Assembly (NCBI RefSeq): GCF_003696285.1 | Contig: NZ_RFFL01000006.1 | Span: forward strand, 208,312-272,311 | Direction of reading: 5' to 3' | Length of the DNA: 64,000 nucleotides | Source: Stutzerimonas nitrititolerans | GTDB lineage: Bacteria; Pseudomonadota; Gammaproteobacteria; Pseudomonadales; Pseudomonadaceae | In this document: piece after piece, positions 1-11,686 of the stretch | Layout: each line of letters begins with the position of its first letter | Numbering within the stretch: the stretch's first letter is position 1 | The notes under the pieces: model-generated | Told to the model about the DNA's origin: nothing | What the model saw: the letters and a program-made list of their open reading frames with translations, nothing else | Database searches by the model: none | Position numbers and translations under genes: made by a program

Positions 1-162
1 GTTGCGTACCTGCGCCACGCCGGCCGGCTCGCGACCGAGCTGCACCAGCATCTTGTCCACGGCAGCAGCCAGGTCCGGCACCGAATCCATCAGGGTTCCG
101 TCCAGGTCGAACATCACCAGGCGCGGCAGCTGCCCTTCGAAGAGCTGCTCCAGGCGAGTCAT
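1..162 (-). CDS. gph: Phosphoglycolate phosphatase, N-terminal part (cut by window edge)
   Basis: Only the first 54 codons are inside the window. The HAD-superfamily nucleophile motif DLDGTL lies at about residues 19-24, preceded by a hydrophobic strand (LVMF), and the cap-domain start ([14 protein letters not shown]) follows, which fits Gph rather than other HAD phosphatases. Gph hydrolyses 2-phosphoglycolate in the cytoplasm. The ATG overlaps the stop codon of rpe (ATGA, 4 bases), so the two are translationally coupled, and rpe-gph is a common Pseudomonas pair. The C-terminal part and other HAD motifs are outside the window. Confidence 0.85.
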   Translation of the reverse strand, partial: MTRLEQLFEGQLPRLVMFDLDGTLMDSVPDLAAAVDKMLVQLGREPAGVAQVRN

Positions 163-833
163 GAGCGGGCCAGCGCCAGTTCGGCGCGCATCTGGTCAAT
201 CACCGCCTTGTAGTCCGGCTGGTTGAAGATGGCCGAGCCGGCGACGAAGGTGTCGGCACCGGCCGCGGCGATCTCGCGGATGTTCTTCGGATTGACGCCG
301 CCGTCGATCTCCAGGCGGATCTCGCGACCGCTGGCGTCGATCAGCGCACGCGCCTCGCGCAGCTTGTCGAGGGTGCCGGGAATGAACTTCTGCCCGCCAA
401 AACCGGGGTTGACGCTCATCAGCAGCACCATGTCGATCTTGTCCATCACGTACTTGAGCACGTCCAGCGGCGTCGCCGGGTTGAACACCAGGCCGGCCTT
501 GGCGCCGCCGTCCTTGATCAGTTGCAGCGAGCGGTCGATGTGTTCGGAGGCTTCCGGGTGGAAGGTGATGTAGCTGGCGCCGGCCTCGAGGAAGTCGCCG
601 ATCATGCGGTCCACCGGCTTGACCATCAGGTGAACGTCGATGGGCGCGGTGACGCCGTGCTTGCGCAGTGCCGAGCAGACCATCGGGCCGATGGTCAGGT
701 TGGGCACGTAGTGGTTGTCCATCACGTCGAAATGGACGATATCCGCGCCGGCGGCGAGAACGTTGTCCACTTCCTCGCCCAGGCGGGCGAAGTTGGCGGA
801 AAGGATCGAAGGGGCGATGGCGAACGGCTGCAT
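159..833 (-). CDS. rpe: Ribulose-phosphate 3-epimerase
   Basis: This 224-residue TIM-barrel enzyme interconverts ribulose 5-phosphate and xylulose 5-phosphate in the pentose phosphate pathway. The N-terminus ([13 protein letters not shown]) and the metal-site strand VHFDVMD (His34, Asp36) are typical, as are [10 protein letters not shown] in the middle and EIDGGV late in the protein. The length matches the family. I chose the ATG at 833 because family members begin [11 protein letters not shown]; an upstream in-frame start at 869 would add 12 unconserved residues. It is followed directly by gph with a 4-base overlap. Confidence 0.95.
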   Translation of the reverse strand: MQPFAIAPSILSANFARLGEEVDNVLAAGADIVHFDVMDNHYVPNLTIGPMVCSALRKHGVTAPIDVHLMVKPVDRMIGDFLEAGASYITFHPEASEHIDRSLQLIKDGGAKAGLVFNPATPLDVLKYVMDKIDMVLLMSVNPGFGGQKFIPGTLDKLREARALIDASGREIRLEIDGGVNPKNIREIAAAGADTFVAGSAIFNQPDYKAVIDQMRAELALARS

Positions 834-887
834 GACGACCTCGGGTAGCGCGGGCGGAATGCCGCGCATTGTACCCGAGGTGCGCGG

Positions 888-2168
888 TCAGCTCAGCTCA
901 TCGAAACACGCCTCGATGATCGCCAGGCCCCGCTCGAGCACCTCGTCCTCCACCGTCAGCGGCACCAGCACCCGCAGCACGTTGTAGTAGGTGCCGCACG
1001 AAAGCAGGATCAGACCCTTGTCGCGGGCGCGGGCGACGACCTGCGCGGTGAGTTCGGCTGCCGGGCGCGTGTGCTCGGCGTCCTCGAACAGTTCGATGGC
1101 GACCATCGCGCCCAGCCCGCGCACCTCGGCGATCCGCGGATGACGTGCCTGGATGGCCTCGAGCCCAGCCGTGAGCTTCGCCGCCACGTGCCGGCAGCGC
1201 TCCAGCAGCCGCTCTTCCTCGAAGATCTCCAGCACCGCCAGCGCCGCGGCGCAGGACAGCGGGTTGCCCGCATAGGTGCCGCCCAGGCCGCCCGGCGCGA
1301 TGGCATCCATGAGTTCGGCCCGGCCACAGACGCCGGCAATCGGGAAACCGCCGCCGACGGACTTGGCGAAGGTGGTGAGATCGGCCACCACGCCCATCTG
1401 CTCCATGGCGAAGAAGGTTCCGGTACGGCCCGCGCCGGTCTGCACCTCGTCGGCGATCAGGACGATGCCGTGCTGGTCGCACAGCGCGCGCAGGCGGACC
1501 ATGAACTCCTTCGGCGCGACGTTGAAGCCGCCTTCGCCCTGCACCGGCTCGATGATGATGGCGGCGATGTCGCGCGGCTCGGCATCGTTCTTGAAGATGC
1601 GCTCGATGCTGGCGGTGGATTCGTCGACGCTGATGCCATGCAGCGCGCAGGGATAGAGCGCGCGGAAGATGCCGCCCGGCATCAGACCCATGCCCGCCGA
1701 ATAGGGCGCGACCTTGCCGGTCAGGCCGAGGGTCATCATGGTGCGACCGTGATAGGCGCCGGTGAAGGCGATCACCCCGGCGCGACCGGTGGCGGCACGG
1801 GCGATCTTCACCGCGTTTTCCACCGCCTCGGAGCCAGTGGTCACCAGCAGGGTCTTCTTGGCGAAGTCGCCGGGCACCCGCGCGTTGATTTTCTCGCACA
1901 GCTCGACGTAGGGCTCATAGGCCAGCACCTGGAAGCAGGTGTGGGTCAGCTTGTGCAGCTGGGCTTCCACTGCCTTGACGATCTTCGGGTGCAGGTGGCC
2001 GGTATTCAGCACGGCGATGCCGCCGGCGAAATCGATGAACTCGCGGCCCTCGACATCCACCACCCGGCTGTTGCTGGCATGGTCGGCAAAGATCGGATGG
2101 ATCTGCCCCACACCACGCGGGACAGCGGCGACACGGCGCTGCATCAGGGATTCGTTGGTCTGGCTCAT
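888..2168 (-). CDS. gabT: 4-aminobutyrate (or 5-aminovalerate) aminotransferase
   Basis: This 426-residue class III PLP-dependent aminotransferase probably moves the amino group of GABA (or 5-aminovalerate) to 2-oxoglutarate, giving succinate semialdehyde and glutamate. Visible family motifs are TTGSEAVENAVKIAR, the PLP-stacking GAYHGRT, IIEPVQGEGGF, the aspartate strand LIADEVQTGAGRTG and the Schiff-base lysine in FAKSVGGGFP (about residue 270). Length and motifs match GabT. No succinate-semialdehyde dehydrogenase (gabD) is beside it, so substrate choice within the GABA/ornithine group is inferred from similarity alone. It reads away from the DUF3530 gene upstream. Confidence 0.85.
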   Translation of the reverse strand: MSQTNESLMQRRVAAVPRGVGQIHPIFADHASNSRVVDVEGREFIDFAGGIAVLNTGHLHPKIVKAVEAQLHKLTHTCFQVLAYEPYVELCEKINARVPGDFAKKTLLVTTGSEAVENAVKIARAATGRAGVIAFTGAYHGRTMMTLGLTGKVAPYSAGMGLMPGGIFRALYPCALHGISVDESTASIERIFKNDAEPRDIAAIIIEPVQGEGGFNVAPKEFMVRLRALCDQHGIVLIADEVQTGAGRTGTFFAMEQMGVVADLTTFAKSVGGGFPIAGVCGRAELMDAIAPGGLGGTYAGNPLSCAAALAVLEIFEEERLLERCRHVAAKLTAGLEAIQARHPRIAEVRGLGAMVAIELFEDAEHTRPAAELTAQVVARARDKGLILLSCGTYYNVLRVLVPLTVEDEVLERGLAIIEACFDELS

Positions 2169-2354
2169 AGGCTCCTCGGTGGCGACTCATCATCGGCTGG
2201 GGCGGAGTGAACATGAAGGCAGGCGGATTGCCCCGCTGCCTTTCGTTCGGAATACTCTAAGCCGCCGTTCGGGATATTGCACGCGAGTACCGAAAGAAGA
2301 AATTCGCAACGCCAGCCGTTAGTCTTGCCGCTGCCGCCCCAACAGGAGAGATCG

Positions 2355-3371
2355 ATGTTTCGCCACCACCGCTTGAGGATCTGTCTTTGTGTCCTTGCGA
2401 TAGCGAGCACCGATCTCGGCGCGAGCGAAGCGGAGTCCGCCCCCGAAGCTCCCGCGGTACCCGCAGAGCGCCCCGCCCTGCCGTCTCGCAGCGAAAGCAT
2501 GGCAGCCGAGCTTGCGCGTCAGCTGCCGTCGACAGAAGTCCTCAGGCTGCAGGCTTCGGACGAAGCCTTCATGGCACTCTGGCGGCCGGCGAACGTCGCT
2601 GAACCCAAGGGACTGGTAATTCTCCTGCCCGGCGCGGGCGAAAGCGCGGATTGGCCGCGCGGCATAGGCCCGCTGCGCCGCGGCTTGCCCGATTACGGTT
2701 GGCATACCCTGAGCGTCAGCCTGCCGGACTCGCCGGGACTTCTGCCACCCGCCACACCGGAGCCAGAACGGGAGCCGCCCGCGGAAGAGGACGGATCATC
2801 CGAGACGCCCGCCGCTGACAGCGATCCGCAGGCCACGCCCAACGAAGCGGGCTATCTGCCTGAAGAAACCGCAACAGCCCCGAACGAGTCGACGAGTGAA
2901 GCAGTGCAGGCGGAGCCGGCCCCCAGCACCGAGCCCGACCAGGGGCCCCAACTGGTCGAACGCATCGACGGACGAATCGATGCAGCGCTGGCTCATGCCC
3001 GTGCTCTGCAACCCGGCCTGATCGTCCTGCTTGGCCAGGGAACCGGCGGTTACTGGGCCGCTCGCTACCTGCAGCAGCTGGCGCCGGAAGACGTCCGGCA
3101 TCTGTTGCTGATCCAACCGCGGCAGCCGGAAGGACAGGAAGAACCACTCGCTCAGCTGGTTCCCGCGCTCAAACTGGCGACCGGCGACTTCTTCTACCAG
3201 AACGGCACCGCCGCACGCGCCGAAGCCCGCGCGCGACTGAACGCCAGCCGCCGTATCCAGCATCCGGCCTATCATCAGGTGGGCCTGCCGGCGCTGATCG
3301 ACAATCGGGAGAGCGAACAGCAACAGTTACTGCGCCGGGTCCGGGGGTGGCTGGACAGGCCTGCTGACTGA
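2355..3371 (+). CDS. DUF3530 family alpha/beta-hydrolase-like exported protein
   Basis: A 338-residue protein with a short N-terminal signal-like segment (FRHHRLRICLCVLAIASTDL). The hydrolase-like fold is suggested by GLVILLPGAGESADWP and a later nucleophile-elbow-like LIVLLGQGTGGYWAARYL, in which the usual serine position is Thr or Gly, so catalysis is uncertain. Between these lies a stretch of about 65 residues rich in Pro, Glu, Ala, Ser and Thr (roughly residues 130-195), probably a disordered linker. The ATG at 2355 follows an AGGAGAG ribosome site; the frame is open upstream, but that part has no signal sequence. No biochemical role is known to me. Confidence 0.7.
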   Translation: MFRHHRLRICLCVLAIASTDLGASEAESAPEAPAVPAERPALPSRSESMAAELARQLPSTEVLRLQASDEAFMALWRPANVAEPKGLVILLPGAGESADWPRGIGPLRRGLPDYGWHTLSVSLPDSPGLLPPATPEPEREPPAEEDGSSETPAADSDPQATPNEAGYLPEETATAPNESTSEAVQAEPAPSTEPDQGPQLVERIDGRIDAALAHARALQPGLIVLLGQGTGGYWAARYLQQLAPEDVRHLLLIQPRQPEGQEEPLAQLVPALKLATGDFFYQNGTAARAEARARLNASRRIQHPAYHQVGLPALIDNRESEQQQLLRRVRGWLDRPAD

Positions 3372-3556
3372 TCATCGGGCATACGGCAGGTTCGCGCGCT
3401 GTCCGTGGGTGCCGCCCCCGCGTGAAACTTTTGCTCTTTGACAGGCTGTCGCCTGCAGTCACTGCGAGGGCGCAGCTTCCACACAAGCGCACCGCACCTG
3501 TGGGAGCCCCGCCCCGGAGCGAAGCTCTAGATTCTCGATCAGACAGCCGACAAGCC

Positions 3557-4327
3557 TCAGCGAAACCCCCGCCGCTCACGAATCAACGCATAGGCGTTGT
3601 GCAGCTCGCGGGTTCGCTCGGTCGCTTCGCGAACCTGTCGCGGCGTGGCGCCGGCACCAGCCTGCTTGTCCGGGTGATGCTTGCTGAGCAGGCGCCGATA
3701 GGCCCGCTTGATCTGCTGCGGATCGGTGTCGGTTCGCACCCCGAGCAAACGCATTGCCTGTTCGTAGGCGCCGCCGACATGACTCGGCGCGGCCTGACGA
3801 TAGCTGCCTGCCTGGTCCAGCGCCGCTATCGCCGCCGAATCCCAACCCATCCAGCGCCCCCAGAGCATCACCAGTTCATGCTCGCGCGCATCGATGGCAC
3901 CCTGCGCCCGGGCCATCCGCCAACAGGCCTGGAGCATGGCCTTGGCTTCCGCCTGCCGCCCGCGCAACCGTTGCAGCGGCTCGCGCAAGCCTTCACCGCT
4001 GGCCTTGCCGCGATAGAAGGCATCGATAGCCGCGCGCTGGGCTGTCGAGGTCAGCTGCAGACGGCGCATCTCACTGCGCGCCGCCTCGATATGCGCCTCA
4101 CTGACCCGGCCGCTGCTCTTGGCCAGGCGCCCGAGCAGGAAGAACAACAGTTCATCCCCTTGCAGCACCGTCTTCTCGCCACGCATGCGCTGGCGCAGGC
4201 TGGCCCACGAGTTCAGTCCCAGGCGACGATCGATGACCTGCCCCAGCAGCGCGCCGAGCAAGGCCCCGGGGATGCTCGCCAACAACCCTCCGGCCAAGGC
4301 GCCCAACAACGTAATCGGCCAGAACAT
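3557..4327 (-). CDS. djlA: DjlA-type membrane-anchored DnaJ-like co-chaperone
   Basis: A 256-residue protein with a Gly/Ala/Leu-rich N-terminal membrane segment (residues about 4-30), a TerB-like helical middle region, and a C-terminal J domain with the HPD motif (SKHHPDKQAG) at about residue 220. DjlA/TerB-DnaJ proteins stimulate DnaK at the inner membrane. The gene directly abuts the murU stop codon (no gap), and djlA-murU-amgK-lptD order is that of P. aeruginosa PA0598-PA0595. The start ATG at 4327 is the only sensible one. Confidence 0.88.
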   Translation of the reverse strand: MFWPITLLGALAGGLLASIPGALLGALLGQVIDRRLGLNSWASLRQRMRGEKTVLQGDELLFFLLGRLAKSSGRVSEAHIEAARSEMRRLQLTSTAQRAAIDAFYRGKASGEGLREPLQRLRGRQAEAKAMLQACWRMARAQGAIDAREHELVMLWGRWMGWDSAAIAALDQAGSYRQAAPSHVGGAYEQAMRLLGVRTDTDPQQIKRAYRRLLSKHHPDKQAGAGATPRQVREATERTRELHNAYALIRERRGFR

Positions 4328-6009
<1,682 letters not shown>

Positions 6010-6138
6010 AGGGGTGTTCTCCGCGGCGCTAGCCGATAGACGGGTCATGCTTTATTATCCAGCAACTTTTTCAGACCATCGAGAGGCGTGCGGCCCAGCC
6101 CGGCCGATGGCTCGCCGCAAGCACGGATCAAAAACAAG

Positions 6139-8904
6139 ATGGCAGTCAAATCCCCCGCTGTTCGCAAGAGATTTCCCCTTCTGGTAACCGGCGGCCTGCT
6201 CGCATTGCAGCCCCTGGCGATTTCGATCGCGACCGCCAATGAACAGTTCGCCTGCCAGCCCGGTCCTTCCGGCGGCTGGGCGTGCGCCACCGCGCCCGTC
6301 GCGGCCGACTCGCCGCCACGCCCGGTGCATACGGGCAGTGCAGCCACCACGACAGCCGCAGCCGAAAAGCCCGCCACGGGCAAGGCGAAGCCGGAGGCTG
6401 CCACAACTCGCCTGGTCACGGAAAGCAAAGGTCGCGCGCTGGCCTCGCGCAGCGCCGACTACAGCCATCTGGACTGGGTGCCGCGCGATCAGCTGACCAA
6501 CGCTCAGCTCGCCGAAACAGGCCCCTACTGCTCCGGCGCCTATGTCGAGCCGAGCCGCCCCGGCCAGTTCGACGATACGCCGATGAGCGAGGCACCGACC
6601 TATGTATCGGCCAAGGCCACGCGCTACGAGCAGGAACAGGAAATCGCCACCCTGGCCGGCGACGTCGTCCTGCGCCAGGGCAGCATGCAGGCCGAGGCCG
6701 ATGAAGCCAGCCTGTATCAGCTGGAGAACCGCGGCGAGCTGAGCGGCAACGTCCGCTTGCGCGACCGCAGCGCGCTAATGGTCGGCGACCGTGCCGAGAT
6801 CTTCCTGGATACCGGTGAGGCCAAGGTCGAGAACGCCGAGTACGTCATTCACGAGGGAGGAGTCCGCGGCAGCGCGCAATATGCCAAGCGCGAGGAAACC
6901 GCGATCATACGTCTCAAGGACGGCACCTACACCAGTTGCGAGCCCGGCGAGAACACCTGGCACCTGAAAGGCAACAACGTCACCTTGAACCCGGCCTCCG
7001 GCTTCGGCTCGGCCACCAACGTCACGCTGCGGGTCAAGGATATTCCGGTGTTCTACACACCCTATATCCACTTCCCCATCGACGATCGCCGCCAGTCCGG
7101 CTTCCTCATGCCGACCATCGGCAGCTCCAGCGATACCGGTCTGGCGCTGTTGACGCCTTACTACTTCAACCTGGCGCCGAACTTCGACGCCACGCTCTAC
7201 CCGCATTTCATGTCCGACCGCGGCCTGTTGATGGAAGGCGAGTTCCGCTACCTGACGCGCAGCAGCGAAGGCCAGTTCGGCGCTGCTTACCTGGACGACA
7301 GCAACGACGACCGCAAACTGCAGTCCGAGTACGAAGACCAGCGCTGGATGTACAGCTGGCAGAACCGCAGCGGCCTGGATTCGCGCCTGCTGGCCGAAGT
7401 CGACTATACCGACATCAGCGACCCCTATTACTTCCAGGACCTGGACACGCAGTTGGGCATCAGCCAGCCGGACTTCCTCGACCAGCGCGGCACCTTGACC
7501 TGGCGGGGCGACACCTTCACCGCCGCGCTCAACGTACACGCCTACGAGGCGACCAGCGTGGTCGACACCACGCCTTACGAACGCCTGCCGCAGCTGACGT
7601 TGAATGGCGCGCTGCCCTTCCAGCCGGGTGGCTTGCGCTTTACCTATGGCAGCGAGTTCGTCAGCTTCCAGCGGGATCTGCGCAGCGGCAACTTCATCAA
7701 CGAAGACGGCACGCCGCAGCCCTGGTACGACAATTATGTCAGCGGCCTCAATCGCGCCGAAGGCGAGCGTATCCACTTGGAGCCAGGCGTCAGCCTGCCG
7801 TTGAACTGGAGCTGGGGTTTCCTCAAGCCGTCGGTCAAGTATGCCTACACCCAGTACGATCTGGACCTGGACAGCACCGGACAAGGACAGCTGACCGGCC
7901 AGTTCGAAGACTCTCCCGACCGCAGCGTACCGATCTTCAGCGTCGACTCGGGCCTGTATTTCGATCGTGACACCCAATGGTTCGGCAAAGATTACCGGCA
8001 AACCCTCGAACCGCGCCTGTTTTACCTTTACGTGCCCGAAGAAGATCAGGATGAGATCCCCGTCTTCGACACCAGCGAAAGCAGCTTCAGCTACTCGTCG
8101 CTATGGCGCGAAAACCGCTTCTCCGGCAAGGACCGTATCGGCGACGCCAACCAGATTTCCCTGGGCGTGACCAACCGCTGGATCGAACCGAACGGCTTCG
8201 AGCGCCAGCGCTTCAGCATCGGCCAGACCTATTATTTCGAAGATCGCAAGGTGCAGATGCCTGGCATCGACTATCGAGACCGGGACATGGCCCAGTCATC
8301 GGTATCGCCCTATGCCCTCGAATACATGTACCGCTACAACCGCGACTGGCATTTCACTTCGACCTTCAACTGGGACCCGGACAGCCACAGCACCCGCTCC
8401 GGCAGCGCCATGTGGCACTACCAGCCAGCCGACAACCCGAACAAGATCGTCAACATCGGCTATCGCTACCGCAACGACACCATGCGTTACGACCAGGCCA
8501 GCGGCCAGTGGACCTATAACAGCGACTTCGGAACCCCTGGCCAGGCCAATTACATCAAGGACTACTACAAGATCAACCAGCATGACTTCTCGTTCATCTG
8601 GCCGGTGGTCCCGCAGTGGAGCGTGATCGGGCGCTGGCAGCACGATTACAGCCGCAGCCGCACGCTGGAAGCCTTCGGTGGCTTCGAGTACGACAGCTGC
8701 TGCTGGAAGCTGCGCCTGATCAACCGCTACTGGATCGATTACGACGAGACCGATCTCAACCCCGATGTGAACGACGAACCGGATACCGGAATTTTCCTGC
8801 AGATCGTGTTCAAAGGCCTCGGCAACGTCATCGGCGGCGCCACTGAGACATTCCTCGACGAAGGCATACAAGGTTACCGTGAACGTGAAAATCAAGCTTT
8901 CTGA
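6139..8904 (+). CDS. lptD: LPS-assembly outer-membrane protein LptD
   Basis: A 921-residue outer-membrane beta-barrel that inserts lipopolysaccharide into the outer leaflet with LptE. It starts MAVKSPAV, very like P. aeruginosa LptD, followed by a signal peptide ending near ATANEQ. Next come a low-complexity segment, an LptA-like beta-jellyroll region (roughly residues 165-300: [33 protein letters not shown]) and a long barrel with many aromatic-rich strands. A vicinal Cys pair (DSCCWKL) near the C-terminus matches the conserved disulfide-forming cysteines of the family. The surA start lies inside its last codons, so the two are co-translated. A GTG at 6088 was rejected because it lacks conservation. 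Confidence 0.95.
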   Translation: MAVKSPAVRKRFPLLVTGGLLALQPLAISIATANEQFACQPGPSGGWACATAPVAADSPPRPVHTGSAATTTAAAEKPATGKAKPEAATTRLVTESKGRALASRSADYSHLDWVPRDQLTNAQLAETGPYCSGAYVEPSRPGQFDDTPMSEAPTYVSAKATRYEQEQEIATLAGDVVLRQGSMQAEADEASLYQLENRGELSGNVRLRDRSALMVGDRAEIFLDTGEAKVENAEYVIHEGGVRGSAQYAKREETAIIRLKDGTYTSCEPGENTWHLKGNNVTLNPASGFGSATNVTLRVKDIPVFYTPYIHFPIDDRRQSGFLMPTIGSSSDTGLALLTPYYFNLAPNFDATLYPHFMSDRGLLMEGEFRYLTRSSEGQFGAAYLDDSNDDRKLQSEYEDQRWMYSWQNRSGLDSRLLAEVDYTDISDPYYFQDLDTQLGISQPDFLDQRGTLTWRGDTFTAALNVHAYEATSVVDTTPYERLPQLTLNGALPFQPGGLRFTYGSEFVSFQRDLRSGNFINEDGTPQPWYDNYVSGLNRAEGERIHLEPGVSLPLNWSWGFLKPSVKYAYTQYDLDLDSTGQGQLTGQFEDSPDRSVPIFSVDSGLYFDRDTQWFGKDYRQTLEPRLFYLYVPEEDQDEIPVFDTSESSFSYSSLWRENRFSGKDRIGDANQISLGVTNRWIEPNGFERQRFSIGQTYYFEDRKVQMPGIDYRDRDMAQSSVSPYALEYMYRYNRDWHFTSTFNWDPDSHSTRSGSAMWHYQPADNPNKIVNIGYRYRNDTMRYDQASGQWTYNSDFGTPGQANYIKDYYKINQHDFSFIWPVVPQWSVIGRWQHDYSRSRTLEAFGGFEYDSCCWKLRLINRYWIDYDETDLNPDVNDEPDTGIFLQIVFKGLGNVIGGATETFLDEGIQGYRERENQAF

Positions 8905-10192
8905 TTACCTGCGCCCGCTGACGCTGGGCGCCTTGCTGCTGGGCAACGCGCTGCTTGCCACCTCCGTCTCCGCCCAGGTACGCCCGCTGGATCGTATCGT
9001 CGCCATCGTCGACAACGACGTGATCATGCAGAGCCAGCTGGAGCAGCGCCTGCGCGAAGTCGAGCAGACCATCGAGAAACGTGGCGCCGAGATGCCGCCC
9101 CGAGACGTCATGCAGCAGCAGGTGCTGGAGCGCCTGATCACCGAGAACCTGCAGCTGCAGATCGGCGATCGCTCGGGTATCCGCATCTCGGACGAAGAGC
9201 TCAACCAGGCTCTGGCCACCATCGCCCAGCGCAACAACATGACCCTCGACCAGTTTCGCAGCGCCCTCGCGGCGGACGGGCTGAGCCTGGAAACCGCCCG
9301 CGAGCAGATTCGCCGGGAGATGGTCATCAGCCGTGTGCGTCAGCGCCGTATCGCCGAGCGTATTCAGGTCTCCAACCAGGAGGTGGAAAACTTCCTCGCC
9401 TCGGACCTCGGCAAGTTGCAGCTTTCCGAAGAATACCGGCTGGCCAACATCCTGATCCCGGTTCCCGAGTCCTCGGATTCCGCGGCCATCCAGGCAGCCG
9501 AGCGAAGCGCTGCGGATACCTATCAGCAATTGCAGCAGGGCGCAGACTTCGCCCAGCTGGCCGTCTCGCGCTCGGCCAGCGAAAACGCGCTGGAAGGCGG
9601 CGACATGGGCTGGCGCAAGGCCGCGCAACTGCCACCGCCGTTCGACACCCAGGTGCGCGACCTCGCCGTGGGCGAGGTCACCCAGCCGGTACGTACGCCG
9701 CCGGGCTTCATCATCCTCAAGCTGCTGGACAAGCGCGGCGGCGACACCCAGGTGCGCGACGAAGTCCATGTTCGCCACATCCTGATCAAGCCCAGCCAGA
9801 TTCGTAGCGAAGCGGAAAGCCGTCGCCTGATCGAGCGTCTGCGCGACCGTATCGAAGCCGGCGAGGACTTCGCCGAGCTGGCACGCAACTTCTCCGAAGA
9901 CCCCGGCTCTGCCCTCAACGGCGGCGACCTGAACTGGATCGACCCCAACTCGCTGGTGCCCGAATTCCGCGAAGTCATGGCCAACAGCGCCAGCGGCGAG
10001 CTTTCCGAACCCTTCAAGTCCGCCTTCGGCTGGCACATCCTGGAAGTACTGGGCCGCCGCGCCACCGATGCCAGCGAGGAATTTCGCGAGCAGCAGGCGC
10101 TTAACCTGCTACGCAACCGCAAGTACGACGAAGAACTGCAGGCCTGGCTGCGTCAGATCCGCGACGAAGCCTATGTGGAAGTGAAGCTTTAA
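8879..10192 (+). CDS. surA: Periplasmic chaperone/peptidyl-prolyl isomerase SurA
   Basis: A 437-residue periplasmic chaperone for outer-membrane proteins including LptD. It has a signal peptide ([18 protein letters not shown]), the N-terminal chaperone domain ([19 protein letters not shown]) and two parvulin domains, one around [10 protein letters not shown]...GGDMGW and one around [10 protein letters not shown]...NGGDLNW. The ORF overlaps the end of lptD by 26 bases. The start is a GTG at 8879 with AAGG upstream; a second in-frame GTG at 8885 would give MKIKLSDYL, closer to the P. aeruginosa N-terminus, and is equally possible. Confidence 0.94.
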   Translation: MNVKIKLSDYLRPLTLGALLLGNALLATSVSAQVRPLDRIVAIVDNDVIMQSQLEQRLREVEQTIEKRGAEMPPRDVMQQQVLERLITENLQLQIGDRSGIRISDEELNQALATIAQRNNMTLDQFRSALAADGLSLETAREQIRREMVISRVRQRRIAERIQVSNQEVENFLASDLGKLQLSEEYRLANILIPVPESSDSAAIQAAERSAADTYQQLQQGADFAQLAVSRSASENALEGGDMGWRKAAQLPPPFDTQVRDLAVGEVTQPVRTPPGFIILKLLDKRGGDTQVRDEVHVRHILIKPSQIRSEAESRRLIERLRDRIEAGEDFAELARNFSEDPGSALNGGDLNWIDPNSLVPEFREVMANSASGELSEPFKSAFGWHILEVLGRRATDASEEFREQQALNLLRNRKYDEELQAWLRQIRDEAYVEVKL

Positions 10193-10204
10193 GCTGTAGA
10201 AAAG

Positions 10205-10277
10205 CGTAGGGTGGATGTCGCTTTCTACATCCACCGCAACTCCGCTCGGTGGATCGATGAAGCGCGATCCCCCTACG
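10205..10277. repeat. Palindromic intergenic repeat between surA and pdxA
   Basis: A near-palindrome. The outer arms CGTAGGGTGGAT (10205-10216) and ATCCCCCTACG (10267-10277) flank an internal perfect hairpin, GGTGGATGT (10210-10218) with ACATCCACC (10227-10235). It resembles the extragenic palindromic elements common in Pseudomonas genomes; a related GTAGGATGG-type sequence is near 41298. It could be transcribed as a structured mRNA segment. Confidence 0.55.
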
Positions 10278-10296
10278 AAGCTGCGAGCCAGGATGC

Positions 10297-10330
10297 GGGG
10301 TGATGACCGAAGGGTTGCCACCCCGTTTTT
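10297..10330 (+). terminator. Possible intrinsic terminator ahead of pdxA
   Basis: GGGGTG (10297-10302) can pair with CACCCC (10319-10324), followed by GTTTTT. The loop is 16 bases. It would end or attenuate transcription from lptD-surA before pdxA. Confidence 0.45.
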
Positions 10331-10372
10331 CATTTCAGACGGGCAACCGCCGCCCATGCCGAGAACATGCCA

Positions 10373-11365
10373 ATGACCGCTTCCCGCCCCTTCGTTCTCA
10401 CTCCCGGCGAACCGGCCGGCATCGGTCCAGACCTCAGCCTGCTCATGGCCCGTGAGATGCAGCCGCAGGCAGTGATCGCCATCGCCAGCCTTGAGCTGCT
10501 CAAGTCGCGCGGCGATTTGCTTGCGCTGGATATCCAGCTGCTGCCGGTCAGCCCTGGTGCCTGGCCACAAAAGCCGGCCCCCGCTGGCAGCCTTTATGTC
10601 TGGGATACCCCCCTGCAAGCGCCGGCAGAACCGGGCCGGCTGGAGGCGCGCAATGCCCGCTACGTGCTGGATACCCTGACCCGCGCAGGCCAGGGCTGTC
10701 TGGCGGGCGACTTCGCCGGCATGATCACCGCTCCTGTTCATAAAGGCGTGATCAACGAGGCCGGGATCGCGTTTTCCGGGCATACCGAATTTCTCGCCGA
10801 GCTGACCCATACCGAGCAGGTGGTCATGATGCTCGCCACGCGCGGCTTGCGCGTGGCGCTGGTGACCACTCACCTGCCACTCAAGGATGTCGCGGCGGCG
10901 ATAACCGCCGAGCGCTTGTGCAGGGTCACGCGCATCCTGCATGCCGACTTGGTCGACAAGTTCGGCATCGCCCAGCCGCGCATTCTGGTTTGCGGGCTCA
11001 ACCCCCATGCGGGTGAAGGCGGTCATCTGGGGCGCGAGGAAATCGAGATCATCGAACCGGCGCTGGCCCTGCTTCGCGAGGAAGGTATCGACCTGATCGG
11101 ACCGCTGCCGGCCGATACGCTGTTCACGCCGAAGCACCTCGAGCACTGCGACGCGGTGTTGGCGATGTACCACGACCAGGGCCTGCCGGTGCTCAAGTAC
11201 AAGGGCTTTGGCGCGGCCGTCAATGTCACGCTGGGCCTGCCTATCGTGCGCACCTCGGTCGACCATGGCACCGCGCTGGACCTGGCCGGCACGGGTCGTA
11301 TCGACACGGGCAGCCTGCAGGTCGCGCTGGAAACGGCTTATCAGATGGTGGGGAGTCGCTGCTAG
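10373..11365 (+). CDS. pdxA: 4-hydroxythreonine-4-phosphate dehydrogenase
   Basis: A 330-residue cytoplasmic enzyme that oxidises 4-phosphohydroxy-threonine in pyridoxal phosphate synthesis. Motifs include LTPGEPAGIGPDL at the N-terminus, ITAPVHKGVINEAG, the metal-site histidines in GHTEFLAELT and LNPHAGEGGHLG, and YHDQGLPVLKYKGFG near the C-terminus. The start at 10373 has a GAG at better spacing than the ATG at 10367, so either is possible. In P. aeruginosa surA-pdxA-ksgA-apaGH is the usual order. Here ksgA does not follow, and the next gene (11385-11594) is convergent, so this is a synteny breakpoint. Confidence 0.93.
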   Translation: MTASRPFVLTPGEPAGIGPDLSLLMAREMQPQAVIAIASLELLKSRGDLLALDIQLLPVSPGAWPQKPAPAGSLYVWDTPLQAPAEPGRLEARNARYVLDTLTRAGQGCLAGDFAGMITAPVHKGVINEAGIAFSGHTEFLAELTHTEQVVMMLATRGLRVALVTTHLPLKDVAAAITAERLCRVTRILHADLVDKFGIAQPRILVCGLNPHAGEGGHLGREEIEIIEPALALLREEGIDLIGPLPADTLFTPKHLEHCDAVLAMYHDQGLPVLKYKGFGAAVNVTLGLPIVRTSVDHGTALDLAGTGRIDTGSLQVALETAYQMVGSRC

Positions 11366-11384
11366 GAACTGGTGCCGCGCCGGC

Positions 11385-11594
11385 TCAGATTCCCTCGTCC
11401 CCTTCGAACTCTTCCGTGGCACGGGCGACCATCTGCCGCCAGTTGCCGGATTCCTTCGCCAGCAGGCGCATGGCTTCCAGGCTGGCCTCGAAGGCTGCCT
11501 GGTAGTGCTGCGGCGCGTTCTCGTTGGCCGCGCGATCGGCGTGCAGCTTTATCTGGGCCAACAGCGCCTCGAACTCGTTCTGATCCAGGGCCAT
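11385..11594 (-). CDS. Small hypothetical protein, 69 residues, downstream of norR
   Basis: A short acidic, helical protein beginning MALDQNEFEALLAQIK and ending in an acidic tail (EEFEGDEGI). No cysteines, signal peptide or membrane segment are visible. A good ribosome site (GAGG about 8 bases upstream of the ATG) supports translation. It lies 92 bases downstream of norR on the same strand and could be transcribed with it, and it is convergent with pdxA. I do not recognise a function. Confidence 0.6.
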   Translation of the reverse strand: MALDQNEFEALLAQIKLHADRAANENAPQHYQAAFEASLEAMRLLAKESGNWRQMVARATEEFEGDEGI

Positions 11595-11686
11595 GTTCGT
11601 TCCTCACCTTGGTGGTTGCTGGAATAGACCCTGCCCATGCGTACGCATTCCAATGGCATGACGCACGGCGCTTTTCACGCCGTCGA

